From contig NC_013892.1 in the NCBI RefSeq assembly GCF_000027225.1, positions 2,356,001 through 2,420,000 on the forward strand: a stretch of 64,000 bases of DNA. Direction: 5' to 3'. The translations under genes and the position numbers were made by a program. The notes below the pieces were generated by a model. That model saw nothing but the letters and a program-made list of their open reading frames with translations. It was not told the origin of the DNA and ran no database searches. How positions within the stretch are numbered: the stretch's first letter is position 1; every line of letters begins with the position of its first letter. This stretch comes from Xenorhabdus bovienii SS-2004 (GTDB lineage Bacteria > Pseudomonadota > Gammaproteobacteria > Enterobacterales > Enterobacteriaceae). This document shows, one piece after another, positions 15,650 through 24,591 of the stretch.

Positions 15650-16807
15650 TTAAGCCGGATAGTTTGCTAATATTTCAGCAACAGGCTCAGCCAGCAACTC
15701 TCCTCGCCACCCACGGAGTAATTCAGGCTGATAATCGGGTGACTTCAGTTTCCAATGAGAACTGAGCAATTGATTGATCTGCCGGCGGGAAGCCAATAAT
15801 TCCACACTAAACTGATGGGACTCACTTATTTGAGTAACCAGCGATTTAATTTCCTTGAAGGCCGTACGATAGCCCGGATAATCAATCAGGTTTGTAATGA
15901 GAGCCGGACAGGCTTCATCTGGAATATCTCTGCTCTCTGCAACCATTGCCAGCAAACGACGCCCATGACAACGGATTTCCTGCCCACTTAATCCTAAGGC
16001 ATCCAGCTCCCCCAAAGAAGTCGGCATATAACGGGCTACCTGCCATAGGTTTTCTTCGCGAATAACAAAATTGATTGCCAAATCCCGCTCACGCGCCTGA
16101 TTTAACCGCCATCCCGCCAGTTTTTTCAAACAGGCCAGCTGCTTTGGACGTAATTGCCACGCGTTACCTATATCTTTGTAAGCACATTCTGGCATTAAGA
16201 TTTCTTTGCGGCGTTGGGCAATCAGATAACTTTCATCTTGTGCCGCACCCATGTATCCCGCCTGCTCCGTTGCCGCCATCAGAATATCGGCCAAAGGCAA
16301 TAAATAATAAACATCCGCCGCGGCGTATTCACACTGCTTTTCACTCAATGGACGAGCCAACCAATCAGTGCGGGACTCACTTTTGTCCAATTCTACGTGC
16401 AGATATTGAGCAACCAGTGTTGCAAAACCACATGACATAGGGTGACCAATAAACGCAGCCAGTACCTGAGTATCAATCATCGGCGTTGGCAAACATTGAA
16501 AGCTATTCCAAAAAACCTCTAAATCTTCACTACCAGCATGGATGAATTTTAATACATCTCGATCAGTCAACAACTCCCGAAAGGGTTGCCATTCTGAAAT
16601 ATCGAGAGGATCAATCAGAGAAAGTTGTTCTCCATCAAACAGTTGTATCAAACCTAATTGAGGATAATACGTCCGTGTGCGTACAAATTCTGTATCTAAT
16701 GCAATTGTTGCGTGTTTTTTTGCCCGCTCACAGATTGACTGCAATTGAGCATCGGAAGTAATCAACTGATAATTATAACCAGAAGACAAAATATTATTTA
16801 AATACAT
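15650..16807 (-). CDS. rnd: Ribonuclease D
   Basis: 3'-5' exoribonuclease of the DEDD family that trims tRNA precursors. The 385-residue product has the first acidic pair in ALDTEFVRTRTYYPQLG (Asp38, Glu40), the second aspartate in FIHAGSEDLEV, and the Exo III motif with Tyr/Asp in CEYAAADVYYLL. The HRDC domain follows (about 215-295). It is 10 residues longer at the N-terminus than E. coli RNase D because no Met exists at the usual start. It faces minE across the insertion island; in several enterics rnd lies directly next to minE, so the island probably split them. Confidence 0.96.
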   Translation of the reverse strand: MYLNNILSSGYNYQLITSDAQLQSICERAKKHATIALDTEFVRTRTYYPQLGLIQLFDGEQLSLIDPLDISEWQPFRELLTDRDVLKFIHAGSEDLEVFWNSFQCLPTPMIDTQVLAAFIGHPMSCGFATLVAQYLHVELDKSESRTDWLARPLSEKQCEYAAADVYYLLPLADILMAATEQAGYMGAAQDESYLIAQRRKEILMPECAYKDIGNAWQLRPKQLACLKKLAGWRLNQARERDLAINFVIREENLWQVARYMPTSLGELDALGLSGQEIRCHGRRLLAMVAESRDIPDEACPALITNLIDYPGYRTAFKEIKSLVTQISESHQFSVELLASRRQINQLLSSHWKLKSPDYQPELLRGWRGELLAEPVAEILANYPA

Positions 16808-17018
16808 TACGTTACGCAGCCATTAAAGCTAGAAAATATAATAATGTACACAATTATGTACAAACAATAAAAATCTCTAAACATCCTTTACTCGGATAGT
16901 TGTTTCTATAGTATTAGACATGCTTTCCACTTACTACAACTTTGATAAATTTCCAGCAGACAACTACCTGAAAGAGAAGCAGGAGATTGTGGAATGGTGG
17001 GAAAGGAAGCTACTGTCG

Positions 17019-17237
17019 CTACAGGGCAGAAACCTGCCCTTGAGATGGGATATCACACCTTGCGGCAACCGTGGTGATTTCCTCTATATCCGAGGGAAAT
17101 ATTTTACGTTTTTTGATGGCATTCATCATATAAATCACTTTCCGGACTTCAGTTGGATAGGCCAAAGAGCGTGGACAGATTGCCACCGTTTTCTTGCCAG
17201 CTAGGAGTTGCTGTTTAATTTTCCTATACGAATGCAA
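17019..17237 (-). pseudogene. IS256-family transposase remnant
   Basis: The frame encodes LAYPTEVRKVIYMMNAI followed directly by KKRKIFPSDIEE. IS256 transposases have the C-terminal block 'YP.(E/D)(I/V)RKVIYTTNAIESLN...I(R)KA.KKRK.FP.D'. Here about ten residues between NAI and KKRK are missing, and the flanking parts are gone. Its first codon is a TTG with no good ribosome-binding site. An overlapping opposite-strand frame (16920-17204) was not accepted as a gene. Confidence 0.65.
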
Positions 17238-17432
17238 TAAGAAAAAACTTGCCTCATTCGAGACAACATCATTGTGGCTGATGATTTTTTAAACTTTTCT
17301 TACCATACATTCCACGTTCTATATCGCGCCGTGCTCTTTTTCATTAACCAAATCTTGGGAATTTCCCTGCGCAAATGATTGAGTGAAAACATACAATAAA
17401 AAGTTACCGTGTAATCTATTGATTAATAGATA

Positions 17433-18116
17433 TCAATTATTAATGATATCCAAATCGCGGTAGGCCTTTTTTACTTTCCATAAATAACGAGGAGCCTGTG
17501 GTGCGGGATGATTATTCTGAACATATTGATAAAACTCATTTGGTGTCATTCGATTAATTTTATTGATTGCCAAAGTTCTGTTTGAATCAAATGTACGCAA
17601 TAATGCTCCTGCACCATTAACATAAGCGACTATCATCGCATAGTACATCGTTTCAGGATTAGTGATACCTTCCAGATGCTGCTTTTTCAGGATGCTAATG
17701 TAGGCGGTTCCAAGATCAATGTTGGTTTCTGGATCTTTCAACTCACGCATAGTTGGCTGCCCCGATTTTCCTTTTATTCGATAAGCATCTCGCCCTGCTG
17801 TAGATGCCTTGATTTGCATTAGACCAACGGCATTGGATTTACTGACGATTTCTGGACGAAAACCAGATTCCACCCGAATAATCGCTTTAATAAGCGTTTC
17901 ATCAACGCCATAACGTCTTGCAGCCTGCTCAATAAAACGATCAAATGGTGTTGATTCAGATCTAGCCATAAATTTACGGGAACTAGAAACAACGTTATTG
18001 TTACCGAGCAGGCGTTTTGCTGTTAGTTGCTTACCAACTCCTGACTGATGAATTTCTTGGTCTGCACATCCTGTCAATAGCATTGCCAGCACAATATAGC
18101 CGAGTCTTAATTTCAC
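17433..18116 (-). CDS. emtA: Endo-type membrane-bound lytic transglycosylase (EmtA/MltE)
   Basis: Outer-membrane lipoprotein that cuts inside glycan strands of peptidoglycan. The 227-residue product has a signal peptide with lipobox LLTGC (Cys17). The catalytic glutamate is in AIIRVESGFRPEIVSKSNAVG (near residue 84), followed by GLMQIKASTAGRDAYR. The other SLT motifs are NIDLGTAYISIL, VAYVNGAGALLRTF and NHPAPQAPRYLWK. It is about 24 residues longer than E. coli EmtA (203 aa), because of a longer linker after the lipobox. It is divergent from yfeA. Confidence 0.93.
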   Translation of the reverse strand: MKLRLGYIVLAMLLTGCADQEIHQSGVGKQLTAKRLLGNNNVVSSSRKFMARSESTPFDRFIEQAARRYGVDETLIKAIIRVESGFRPEIVSKSNAVGLMQIKASTAGRDAYRIKGKSGQPTMRELKDPETNIDLGTAYISILKKQHLEGITNPETMYYAMIVAYVNGAGALLRTFDSNRTLAINKINRMTPNEFYQYVQNNHPAPQAPRYLWKVKKAYRDLDIINN

Positions 18117-18341
18117 GCTGCCTTCCCCAAACCAAAATTAATTTTATAAATCATATATAACTTTACTAATAAGCCCAAAATACTTTTATACAACTTATCA
18201 AAATAAATTGAGCCATTTATATTACGTAAGTCTAGACAATAGGCTAATTTTTTGTTCACATCACCTTCTTTACCAATATCTCAGCAACAAGAAAGTTAAG
18301 GAATGTCTATCAAACTATCATTAATTTTGTGCAATATAGCC

Positions 18342-18379
18342 TTGACTTTGAATAAGTGATATTGATAATCATTATCAAT
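18342..18379 (+). promoter_or_regulatory. Fur-controlled promoter of yfeABCD
   Basis: A -35 box TTGACT (18342-18347) and a -10 box GATAAT (18364-18369) are 16 bp apart. The -10 lies inside a perfect palindrome ATTGATAATCATTATCAAT (18361-18379), a strong Fur-box-like sequence. Iron-loaded Fur bound here would block RNA polymerase. Confidence 0.85.
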
Positions 18380-18411
18380 AATTATATGTGTAACAAGTAA
18401 GGTTTGCCACA

Positions 18412-19326
18412 ATGAACAAAAGACGTTCAATTTCTGCTTTCCCGATATTCAGTATGATTATCGCATTATTCACGCTCACCCTATTCAGCCAGCAAGCCTA
18501 TGCAGATAAAAAATTCAGGGTTGTAACTACCTTTACCATTATTCAGGATATGGCTCAAAATATCGCAGGTGATACAGCCATCGTTGAATCCATCACAAAA
18601 CCAGGCGCAGAGATCCACGATTACCAGCCTACGCCAAAAGACATCATTAAAGCACAGCGTGCAGATCTTATCCTCTGGAATGGCTTGAATCTTGAACGCT
18701 GGTTTGAACGTTTTTTTGAAAACATGAAAGACATCCCTACGGCCGTCATTACTGAGGGTATAACCCCGCTGCCGATTCGTGAGGGACCTTACAATAAAAA
18801 TCCTAATCCCCATGCTTGGATGTCTCCCAAAAACGCCCTGATTTATATTGAAAATATCCGTAAGTCTTTCGTTAAATATGATCCTGCGAATGCAGAGGTT
18901 TATAATCGCAATGCAAAAATTTACGCAGAAAAAATGGTCAAACTAGATGCACCACTCAGGGAACGCCTGTCCCGTATTCCAGAAAATCAACGCTGGCTGG
19001 TAACCAGTGAAGGGGCTTTCAGCTATCTCACACAAGATTATGGTTTCAAGGAAGTGTATTTATGGCCAATCAATGCTGAAGAACAAGGTTCTCCGCAACA
19101 GGTTCGCCGTGTTATTGATACCATAAGGACACAGAAAATCCCTGTCGTCTTCAGTGAAAGTACCGTTTCAGATAAACCAGCAAAACAAGTCAGCAAAGAA
19201 ACCGGGGCTCACTACGGTGGAATACTCTATGTCGATTCTCTTTCTACCCCAAAAGGTCCAGTGCCTACTTATATTGACCTGCTGAACACCACTGTGGACA
19301 CCATCGCGAAAGGATTTAATCAATGA
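18412..19326 (+). CDS. yfeA: Iron/manganese ABC importer, periplasmic binding protein YfeA
   Basis: Cluster A-I (ZnuA/SitA/YfeA) metal-binding protein that hands Fe2+ or Mn2+ to the inner-membrane importer. The 304-residue product has a signal peptide cleaved near residue 31 (SQQAYA). The four expected ligands are His in [11 protein letters not shown] (~70), His in [10 protein letters not shown] (~135), Glu in TSEGAFSYL (~201) and Asp in LYVDSLS (~276). First gene of a tight operon; yfeB overlaps its stop by 4 bp (ATGA). Fur control is indicated by the palindrome upstream. Alternative name in other genera: sitA. Confidence 0.93.
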   Translation: MNKRRSISAFPIFSMIIALFTLTLFSQQAYADKKFRVVTTFTIIQDMAQNIAGDTAIVESITKPGAEIHDYQPTPKDIIKAQRADLILWNGLNLERWFERFFENMKDIPTAVITEGITPLPIREGPYNKNPNPHAWMSPKNALIYIENIRKSFVKYDPANAEVYNRNAKIYAEKMVKLDAPLRERLSRIPENQRWLVTSEGAFSYLTQDYGFKEVYLWPINAEEQGSPQQVRRVIDTIRTQKIPVVFSESTVSDKPAKQVSKETGAHYGGILYVDSLSTPKGPVPTYIDLLNTTVDTIAKGFNQ

Positions 19327-20234
19327 GTCATTCATCGTTAAACCATCAATCACTATTTGAGCATCCTCATTTAATTGTTGATGATGCTACCGTCACTTAC
19401 AACAATGGGCACACCGCCATATATGACGCCAGTTTCGATATTACCGGCGGCACAATTTGTGCGCTGGTAGGTATGAATGGCAGCGGAAAATCCACATTAT
19501 TCAAAACAATCATGGGATTAGTTACTCCCTCCCACGGAAAAGTCACCCTCAATGCACAAACCATCAAGACTGCCTTAAAACAAAATATCATTGCATATGT
19601 TCCACAGACTGAGGATGTAGACTGGAATTTTCCAGTTTTAGTTTCCGATGTTGTGATGATGGGCCGCTATGGAAAAATGGGATTTTTGCGCAGACCCAGT
19701 AAACGTGACCATCAAATCGTGGATAAAGCGCTTGAACGCGTCGGGCTGAATGAACTACGAAATCGACAAATCGGTGAGCTTTCTGGTGGGCAGAAAAAAC
19801 GGACATTTTTAGCACGAGCACTAGCACAGGAAGGGAAAGTGCTACTGTTAGATGAGCCTTTTACTGGTGTCGACGTTAAGACAGAAAATGCCATTGTCGA
19901 TTTACTCCGTGACTTACGTGATGAAGGGCATCTAGTTTTGGTATCAACGCATAACCTCGGCAGTGTGCCTGAATTTTGTGACCATGTTATCTTGATCAAT
20001 CGCACTGTTTTGGCTAGTGGCCCAACTGAAACCACTTTCACCCAAAAAAATCTGGAGACAACATTCGGGGGTGTTTTACGCCATATCAACCTTTCTGGCT
20101 CAGAGCTTCATGATGATGATGATCTGCGCTCACTGACTGTCATTACCGATGATGAACGGGCTGCTGTCTTCTATGGCTATGACCGTCATGTCCCACCACG
20201 TCAAAGCCAAAAGCAGAAGGAAAATCAGCCATGA
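19323..20234 (+). CDS. yfeB: Iron/manganese ABC importer, ATPase YfeB
   Basis: ATP-hydrolysing subunit of the YfeABCD importer, on the cytoplasmic face of the inner membrane. The 303-residue product has Walker [10 protein letters not shown] (~55), the Q-loop [15 protein letters not shown], the ABC signature LSGGQKKR (~155), Walker [13 protein letters not shown] and the H-loop histidine in [11 protein letters not shown]. The last ~40 residues are acidic, then Gln/Lys-rich, and are an extension typical of the Yfe/Sit branch. It overlaps both yfeA and yfeC by 4 bp, implying translational coupling. Confidence 0.95.
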   Translation: MSHSSLNHQSLFEHPHLIVDDATVTYNNGHTAIYDASFDITGGTICALVGMNGSGKSTLFKTIMGLVTPSHGKVTLNAQTIKTALKQNIIAYVPQTEDVDWNFPVLVSDVVMMGRYGKMGFLRRPSKRDHQIVDKALERVGLNELRNRQIGELSGGQKKRTFLARALAQEGKVLLLDEPFTGVDVKTENAIVDLLRDLRDEGHLVLVSTHNLGSVPEFCDHVILINRTVLASGPTETTFTQKNLETTFGGVLRHINLSGSELHDDDDLRSLTVITDDERAAVFYGYDRHVPPRQSQKQKENQP

Positions 20235-21106
20235 TGGAGTTGCTGCTACAACCATTCAATTACAACTATATGGTGAAAGCCATGTGGGTAAGTGCCATCG
20301 TAGGTGCAGTCTGTGCTTTTTTATCTGCCTATCTGATGCTGAAAGGTTGGTCGCTGATGGGAGACGCCCTTTCCCATTCTGTTGTACCGGGCGTAGCAGG
20401 CGCATATGCTCTCGGTTTGCCTTATGCGGGTGGAGCCTTTTTTACTGGTATGCTCGCGGCATTATCAATGACTCTGGTTCGTCATATCACGCGGTTACGT
20501 GAAGATGCGGTGATCGGTTTTATATTCTCCACTTTTTTCGCTGTCGGGTTATTAATCGTTTCCTTAAACCCCACTTCCGTTAATGTACAAACCATTATTC
20601 TCGGCAATATTTTAGGCATTTCTGATGAAGATGTTTTGCAAGTCGAAATCATTATTGCTGTCTCCTTTATTATCTTGATGCTGCTCTGGAAAGATCTTTT
20701 AGTTGTTTTCTTCGATGAAACCCATGCACGTTCTATCGGTTTATCACCTCTACGGTTAAAAATCATTTTCTTCACCTTACTTAGTGCCTGTACTGTTGCC
20801 GCATTGCAAACAGTCGGCGCCATTCTGGTCATCGCAATGGTAGTTACTCCTGGTGCCACAGCCTATTTATTGACAGATCGGTTTAAGCACCTGCTTATCA
20901 TTGCTGTCACCATCGGATCATTAACGAGTGCTATCGGTGCTTACTTGAGTTACTTCCTCAATGGTGCAACAGGGGGAGTGATTGTCACGCTACAAACTGT
21001 GATTTTCCTACTGGCTTTCTTCTTTGCCCCCAAACATGGCATGTTAGCGTCCCGCAGACGAGCGAAAAAAGAATCTTTAGAATTAACTCAAGGAGGACGC
21101 TCATGA
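20231..21106 (+). CDS. yfeC: Iron/manganese ABC importer, permease YfeC
   Basis: Inner-membrane permease of the ABC-3 family. The 291-residue product has about eight hydrophobic helices. It carries the conserved early motif [21 protein letters not shown] (~38-58) and the coupling segment [15 protein letters not shown] (~163). It pairs with the similar YfeD, encoded immediately downstream with a 4-bp overlap. The product's C-terminus is basic ([11 protein letters not shown]). Confidence 0.94.
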   Translation: MMELLLQPFNYNYMVKAMWVSAIVGAVCAFLSAYLMLKGWSLMGDALSHSVVPGVAGAYALGLPYAGGAFFTGMLAALSMTLVRHITRLREDAVIGFIFSTFFAVGLLIVSLNPTSVNVQTIILGNILGISDEDVLQVEIIIAVSFIILMLLWKDLLVVFFDETHARSIGLSPLRLKIIFFTLLSACTVAALQTVGAILVIAMVVTPGATAYLLTDRFKHLLIIAVTIGSLTSAIGAYLSYFLNGATGGVIVTLQTVIFLLAFFFAPKHGMLASRRRAKKESLELTQGGRS

Positions 21107-21978
21107 GTACATTGATTGAATTCATTACTGAACCCTTCATGCATGATTTTATGCAGAGAGCTATTTTCGCTTCTGTCATTGTGGGGGCAGTCTGCGCGGT
21201 ACTTTCCTGCTATTTAGTATTAAAGGGCTGGTCACTGATGGGAGATGCCATTTCCCATGCGGTCTTACCTGGTATCGTATTAGCATTTGTCGCTGGAATA
21301 CCACTCGCAATAGGTGCTTTTCTTTCAGGGATATTTTGCGCATTCGCTACCGGATATCTGAAAGAACACAGTCGAATCAAAGAGGATACAGTCATGGGTA
21401 TTGTATTCTCCGGCATGTTTGCACTGGGTTTAGTCCTGTTTACTCGCATAGATACCGATCAGCATCTGACGCATATTCTATTTGGTAGCATACTTGGCAT
21501 TACCCAGCATGAATTGATTCAGACACTATGTATTGCTGGCGTAACACTGGCAATTGTGTTGCTGAAACGTAAAGATTTTATGCTCTACTGTTTCGATCCC
21601 AATCAGGCACGCGTTGTCGGTCTGCCCGTGAAACTTATCCATTATGGCTTATTGTCCCTGCTGGCCTTAACTATTGTCGCATCGCTGCAAGCCGTTGGCA
21701 TTATTTTGGTTATTGCCATGCTGATATCTCCCGGTATTATTGCATTTATGCTCTGCCGGAGTTTTGATCGCATGCTTATTGTTGCAATGATTGCTTCTGT
21801 GTCATCCAGTGTGCTCGGTACAATAATCAGCTTTCACATTGATGGTGAAACAGGGCCTTGTATCGTCATTATTCAAGCTATCTTCTTCATAACAGCACTT
21901 ATTTATGACCAAATAAAATTAGCTAGAAAGAAAATGAGCAAGAAGCGTACCAGAGATATCCCATCCCCATTATCATAA
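21103..21978 (+). CDS. yfeD: Iron/manganese ABC importer, permease YfeD
   Basis: Second ABC-3 permease of the importer, also 291 residues and clearly paralogous to YfeC. It has [21 protein letters not shown] (~39-59), then repeated hydrophobic helices and DPNQARVVGLPVKLI as the ATPase-coupling loop. It is the last gene of the operon, and the next gene (yniA) starts 155 bp further. The four-gene order yfeABCD is the same as in Yersinia. Confidence 0.94.
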   Translation: MSTLIEFITEPFMHDFMQRAIFASVIVGAVCAVLSCYLVLKGWSLMGDAISHAVLPGIVLAFVAGIPLAIGAFLSGIFCAFATGYLKEHSRIKEDTVMGIVFSGMFALGLVLFTRIDTDQHLTHILFGSILGITQHELIQTLCIAGVTLAIVLLKRKDFMLYCFDPNQARVVGLPVKLIHYGLLSLLALTIVASLQAVGIILVIAMLISPGIIAFMLCRSFDRMLIVAMIASVSSSVLGTIISFHIDGETGPCIVIIQAIFFITALIYDQIKLARKKMSKKRTRDIPSPLS

Positions 21979-22132
21979 ATTTCAGGTAAATCAAATTAAT
22001 AAAGTAGAGAGCCATATCTAATTTTGGATATGGTTCTCTATTGAGTGCTATTTAAATCACTTTTTAACTTGTTCAATTGTTACATCTGTCTGTAATATGA
22101 GCATGGCAATTGTCAACTTAATGAGGTGAATC

Positions 22133-22996
22133 ATGTGGCAAGCAGTGAACCGTCTATTAAGTGAGCATTTTGGTGACGCTGACATTCACAATAAAACAGA
22201 ATTAGCGGGAGGGGATATTCACCGTTCTTGGTGCGTTGATTACGGCGAAGAACATATTTTTATAAAATCCAACTTGAAAGAAATGTTACCTGTTTTTAAA
22301 ACAGAAGCAGAGCAACTGGAATTACTGGCCCGCAGCAAAACTATCCATGTCCCTCATGTTTACGGCGTTGGATACGATCGAGACCATAGTTTTCTTTTGC
22401 TGGAGTATTTACCTATAAAGCCATTTACTGCCTATAGTGCATACTACTTTGGTCAACAACTCGCGAAATTGCACCAATGGAGTGAGCAACCTAAATTTGG
22501 TTTTGATTTTGATAACATGCTCGCGACCACCATACAGCCTAATGGATGGCAAAAGCGCTGGAATCAATTTTACGCAGAAAAGCGGATTGGCTGGCAATTA
22601 CAACTTGCAGCAGATAGGGGAATGGTGTTTGGCAACATCGAGCTTATTGTTCAAATAATCAGTGACAAGCTACAATCTCACCAACCTCAGCCTTCTCTCC
22701 TACACGGCGATTTATGGCCAACAAATTGTGCATCATTAAATAGCAATTCTGCCGTAGCATTTGATCCCGCCTGCTATTGGGGAGATCGTGAATGTGACCT
22801 TGCTATGCTGCCCCTTTATCCAGAACTACCCCTACAAATTTTTGATGGTTACCAAAGTATTTGGCCATTACCACAAGGTTTTATTGAGCGACAACCTCTT
22901 TATCAACTTTACTACTTACTGAATCGCTGTAACCTTTTTGGAGGGGAAAACTTCATCGTAGTACAAAATATGATTGATAATATATTATCTGAATAG
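22133..22996 (+). CDS. yniA: Fructosamine-3-kinase-family protein YniA
   Basis: Small-molecule kinase of the fructosamine/ketosamine-3-kinase family, thought to phosphorylate Amadori products so that they fall off proteins. The 287-residue product is the same size as E. coli YniA (286 aa). It has GGDIHRSWCVDYGEEHIFIK at the N-terminus with the ATP-anchoring lysine. The catalytic loop is LLHGDLWPTNCAS (~198-210), and the metal-binding motif is AFDPACYWGDRECDLAML. It appears to be transcribed alone, after the yfe operon. Confidence 0.95.
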   Translation: MWQAVNRLLSEHFGDADIHNKTELAGGDIHRSWCVDYGEEHIFIKSNLKEMLPVFKTEAEQLELLARSKTIHVPHVYGVGYDRDHSFLLLEYLPIKPFTAYSAYYFGQQLAKLHQWSEQPKFGFDFDNMLATTIQPNGWQKRWNQFYAEKRIGWQLQLAADRGMVFGNIELIVQIISDKLQSHQPQPSLLHGDLWPTNCASLNSNSAVAFDPACYWGDRECDLAMLPLYPELPLQIFDGYQSIWPLPQGFIERQPLYQLYYLLNRCNLFGGENFIVVQNMIDNILSE

Positions 22997-23043
22997 CGAT
23001 TACCGCTATCTACTTCATCGGCTCAACCGGGGCGGTGATCGTG

Positions 23044-23064
23044 CAGCGAACAGCGAACAGCGAA
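23044..23064. repeat. Three tandem copies of a 7-bp unit
   Basis: CAGCGAA is repeated three times exactly and followed by a fourth, imperfect copy (CAGCGGG). It sits between yniA and the IS982 remnant. Confidence 0.9.
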
Positions 23065-23089
23065 CAGCGGGCTTCATATTATCGCCATT

Positions 23090-23400
23090 GGCCGGCTACG
23101 TACAGATGCTAAGACACAGGAACTGGAAACAGAAGGAATAACGTTAATCACTCATGTCCGGAATAACATGAAGGCAAAAGCGTTATCTCTCTGGAATAAA
23201 CTGATGTTGAGAAAGCGATTTTTGATAGAAACGGCCGGGGATCAGCTCAAAAACATTTCTCAGATAGAACATTCAAACACCGTAGTCAGTTCGGTTTTTT
23301 ATTGGAAATTGTCGCTGGCTTAATTGCTTATACATTCCAACCTAAAAAACCGAGCTTGAATTTACGGGATTGTGATATCGCTATTTTTAAACGAAGCTGA
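23090..23400 (+). pseudogene. IS982-family transposase, C-terminal remnant with frameshift
   Basis: The reading frame gives GRLRTDAKTQELETEGIT, RNNMKAKALSLWNKLMLRKR, then DQLKNISQIEHS. After a one- or two-base slip near 23281 it continues KHRSQFGFLLEIVAGLIAYTFQP and KKPSLNLRD to a stop at 23398-23400. This is the C-terminal half of an IS982 transposase ('LLRKR..IE...DQLKNISQIEHSRHRS..NF..N..AGLIAYT..PKKPS'). The N-terminal catalytic part is absent. Confidence 0.8.
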
Positions 23401-23578
23401 AGTTAACACAGAATTAATAGAACCATCATTTGGTTAAAAATAATCCATTAGCCCCTGATTTCTTCTATCTGTTAATGCTCCTCAACCATTACCTGCTTTA
23501 TCTTTTAGGTATCCAATAATCCCCCGAACAAGGTACAATTGAGTATCATTGTTGTTTTATCTGATAGGAGCCACTTTC

Positions 23579-24337
23579 ATGCCCATCACGGCAAATATCC
23601 TGTATCGTGACAGCTTCAATTTTTTTAAGAATCAGCTGTTGAATATTTTCATACTCTCTATCTTAGCCGCGTTGGTGGCAGTACTGCTTGAACATCTTCT
23701 GATGCCTGATGGTGAACAGCTCAAACTACTGGTTGAGATACAAAACGCCTTTAAAGAGTCAGGTAATACAGGAGTTAAAAATTTTGTGGCGCAATTAACG
23801 CCAGAAGAACAATTCATGTTCTTACGCACAGCATTCGGTATTCTATTTTCCAACATATTCGGCAGTACATTGCTGACCGCCAATGTGTTGTTACTTATTA
23901 ATGCCATTTCTAACGGACACCAAACCAATGCGCTCCACGCCAGCAAATCATCAATAGGCTCGCTGCCTAAAATGTTTTTGCTGATGTTTATCTGTACCTT
24001 ATTGATTCAATTAGGTTACGCGTTGATGTTCATACCCGGCATACTGCTCTCTATTGCATTTGCATTTGCCCCTGTTTTTCTGCTTGAAAAAGGAAAAGGT
24101 GTTTTCTCATCCATGCAGGAAAGCTGGAAATTAGCGTTTGCCAATCTGCGCCTGTTAGCCCCGGCCATACTGCTATGGTTTGCAATAAAGCTAATTATCG
24201 CTCTTGGTTTCGCTAGAATGCCCGATATCGTACTATCAATACTAAATAACCTACTATCTTCCATACTACTGATTTACCTATTCCGCTTATATATGCTGAC
24301 TAAATCGCAAAATAAATCTGCAAATGGCATGCAATAA
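23579..24337 (+). CDS. yciC: Inner-membrane protein YciC (UPF0259)
   Basis: A polytopic membrane protein of unknown function. The product from the ATG at 23579 has 252 residues (E. coli YciC 247). It starts MPITANILYRDSFNFFKNQ and carries about six hydrophobic helices. It ends with the highly conserved block ILLIYLFRLYMLTKSQ. TAGGAG stands 7 bases before the ATG, which supports this start over an upstream frame extension to 23549. In E. coli yciC is followed directly by yciB and yciA. Here the toxin and SulP genes intervene (yciB is at 35158). Confidence 0.9.
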   Translation: MPITANILYRDSFNFFKNQLLNIFILSILAALVAVLLEHLLMPDGEQLKLLVEIQNAFKESGNTGVKNFVAQLTPEEQFMFLRTAFGILFSNIFGSTLLTANVLLLINAISNGHQTNALHASKSSIGSLPKMFLLMFICTLLIQLGYALMFIPGILLSIAFAFAPVFLLEKGKGVFSSMQESWKLAFANLRLLAPAILLWFAIKLIIALGFARMPDIVLSILNNLLSSILLIYLFRLYMLTKSQNKSANGMQ

Positions 24338-24387
24338 AACAAATCACCTCGCACTATCGAGTCTGTCACAAAAGCTCAATGTTCCTT

Positions 24388-24424
24388 TCTGATGGGGGAA
24401 AGTAACCTCCCATCAGATTTTTTA
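24388..24424 (+). terminator. Intrinsic terminator of yciC
   Basis: The stem TCTGATGGG / CCCATCAGA (24388-24396 and 24409-24417) is followed at once by TTTTTTA. A second perfect 12-bp hairpin (24424-24435 / 24444-24455, ATTGCCTGTTAT) lies directly after it and may serve the opposite strand. Confidence 0.9.
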
Positions 24425-24591
24425 TTGCCTGTTATTTACACTAATAACAGGCAATAAATCACCCATCATATCAGGGCACCACGTAATACAGAAAATTTGT
24501 GCAACTAGCCAATTAGATCGACCAGTTGCTTAACACCACGCCATAGAGCCTTTTTCACCAACTCCAGTTTTATCGCAACTGAAGTAGAGTG

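Noticed and set aside
16920-17204. Plus-strand frame of 94 codons
   Set aside because: It overlaps the IS256 remnant, has no Shine-Dalgarno sequence, and is not recognisable.
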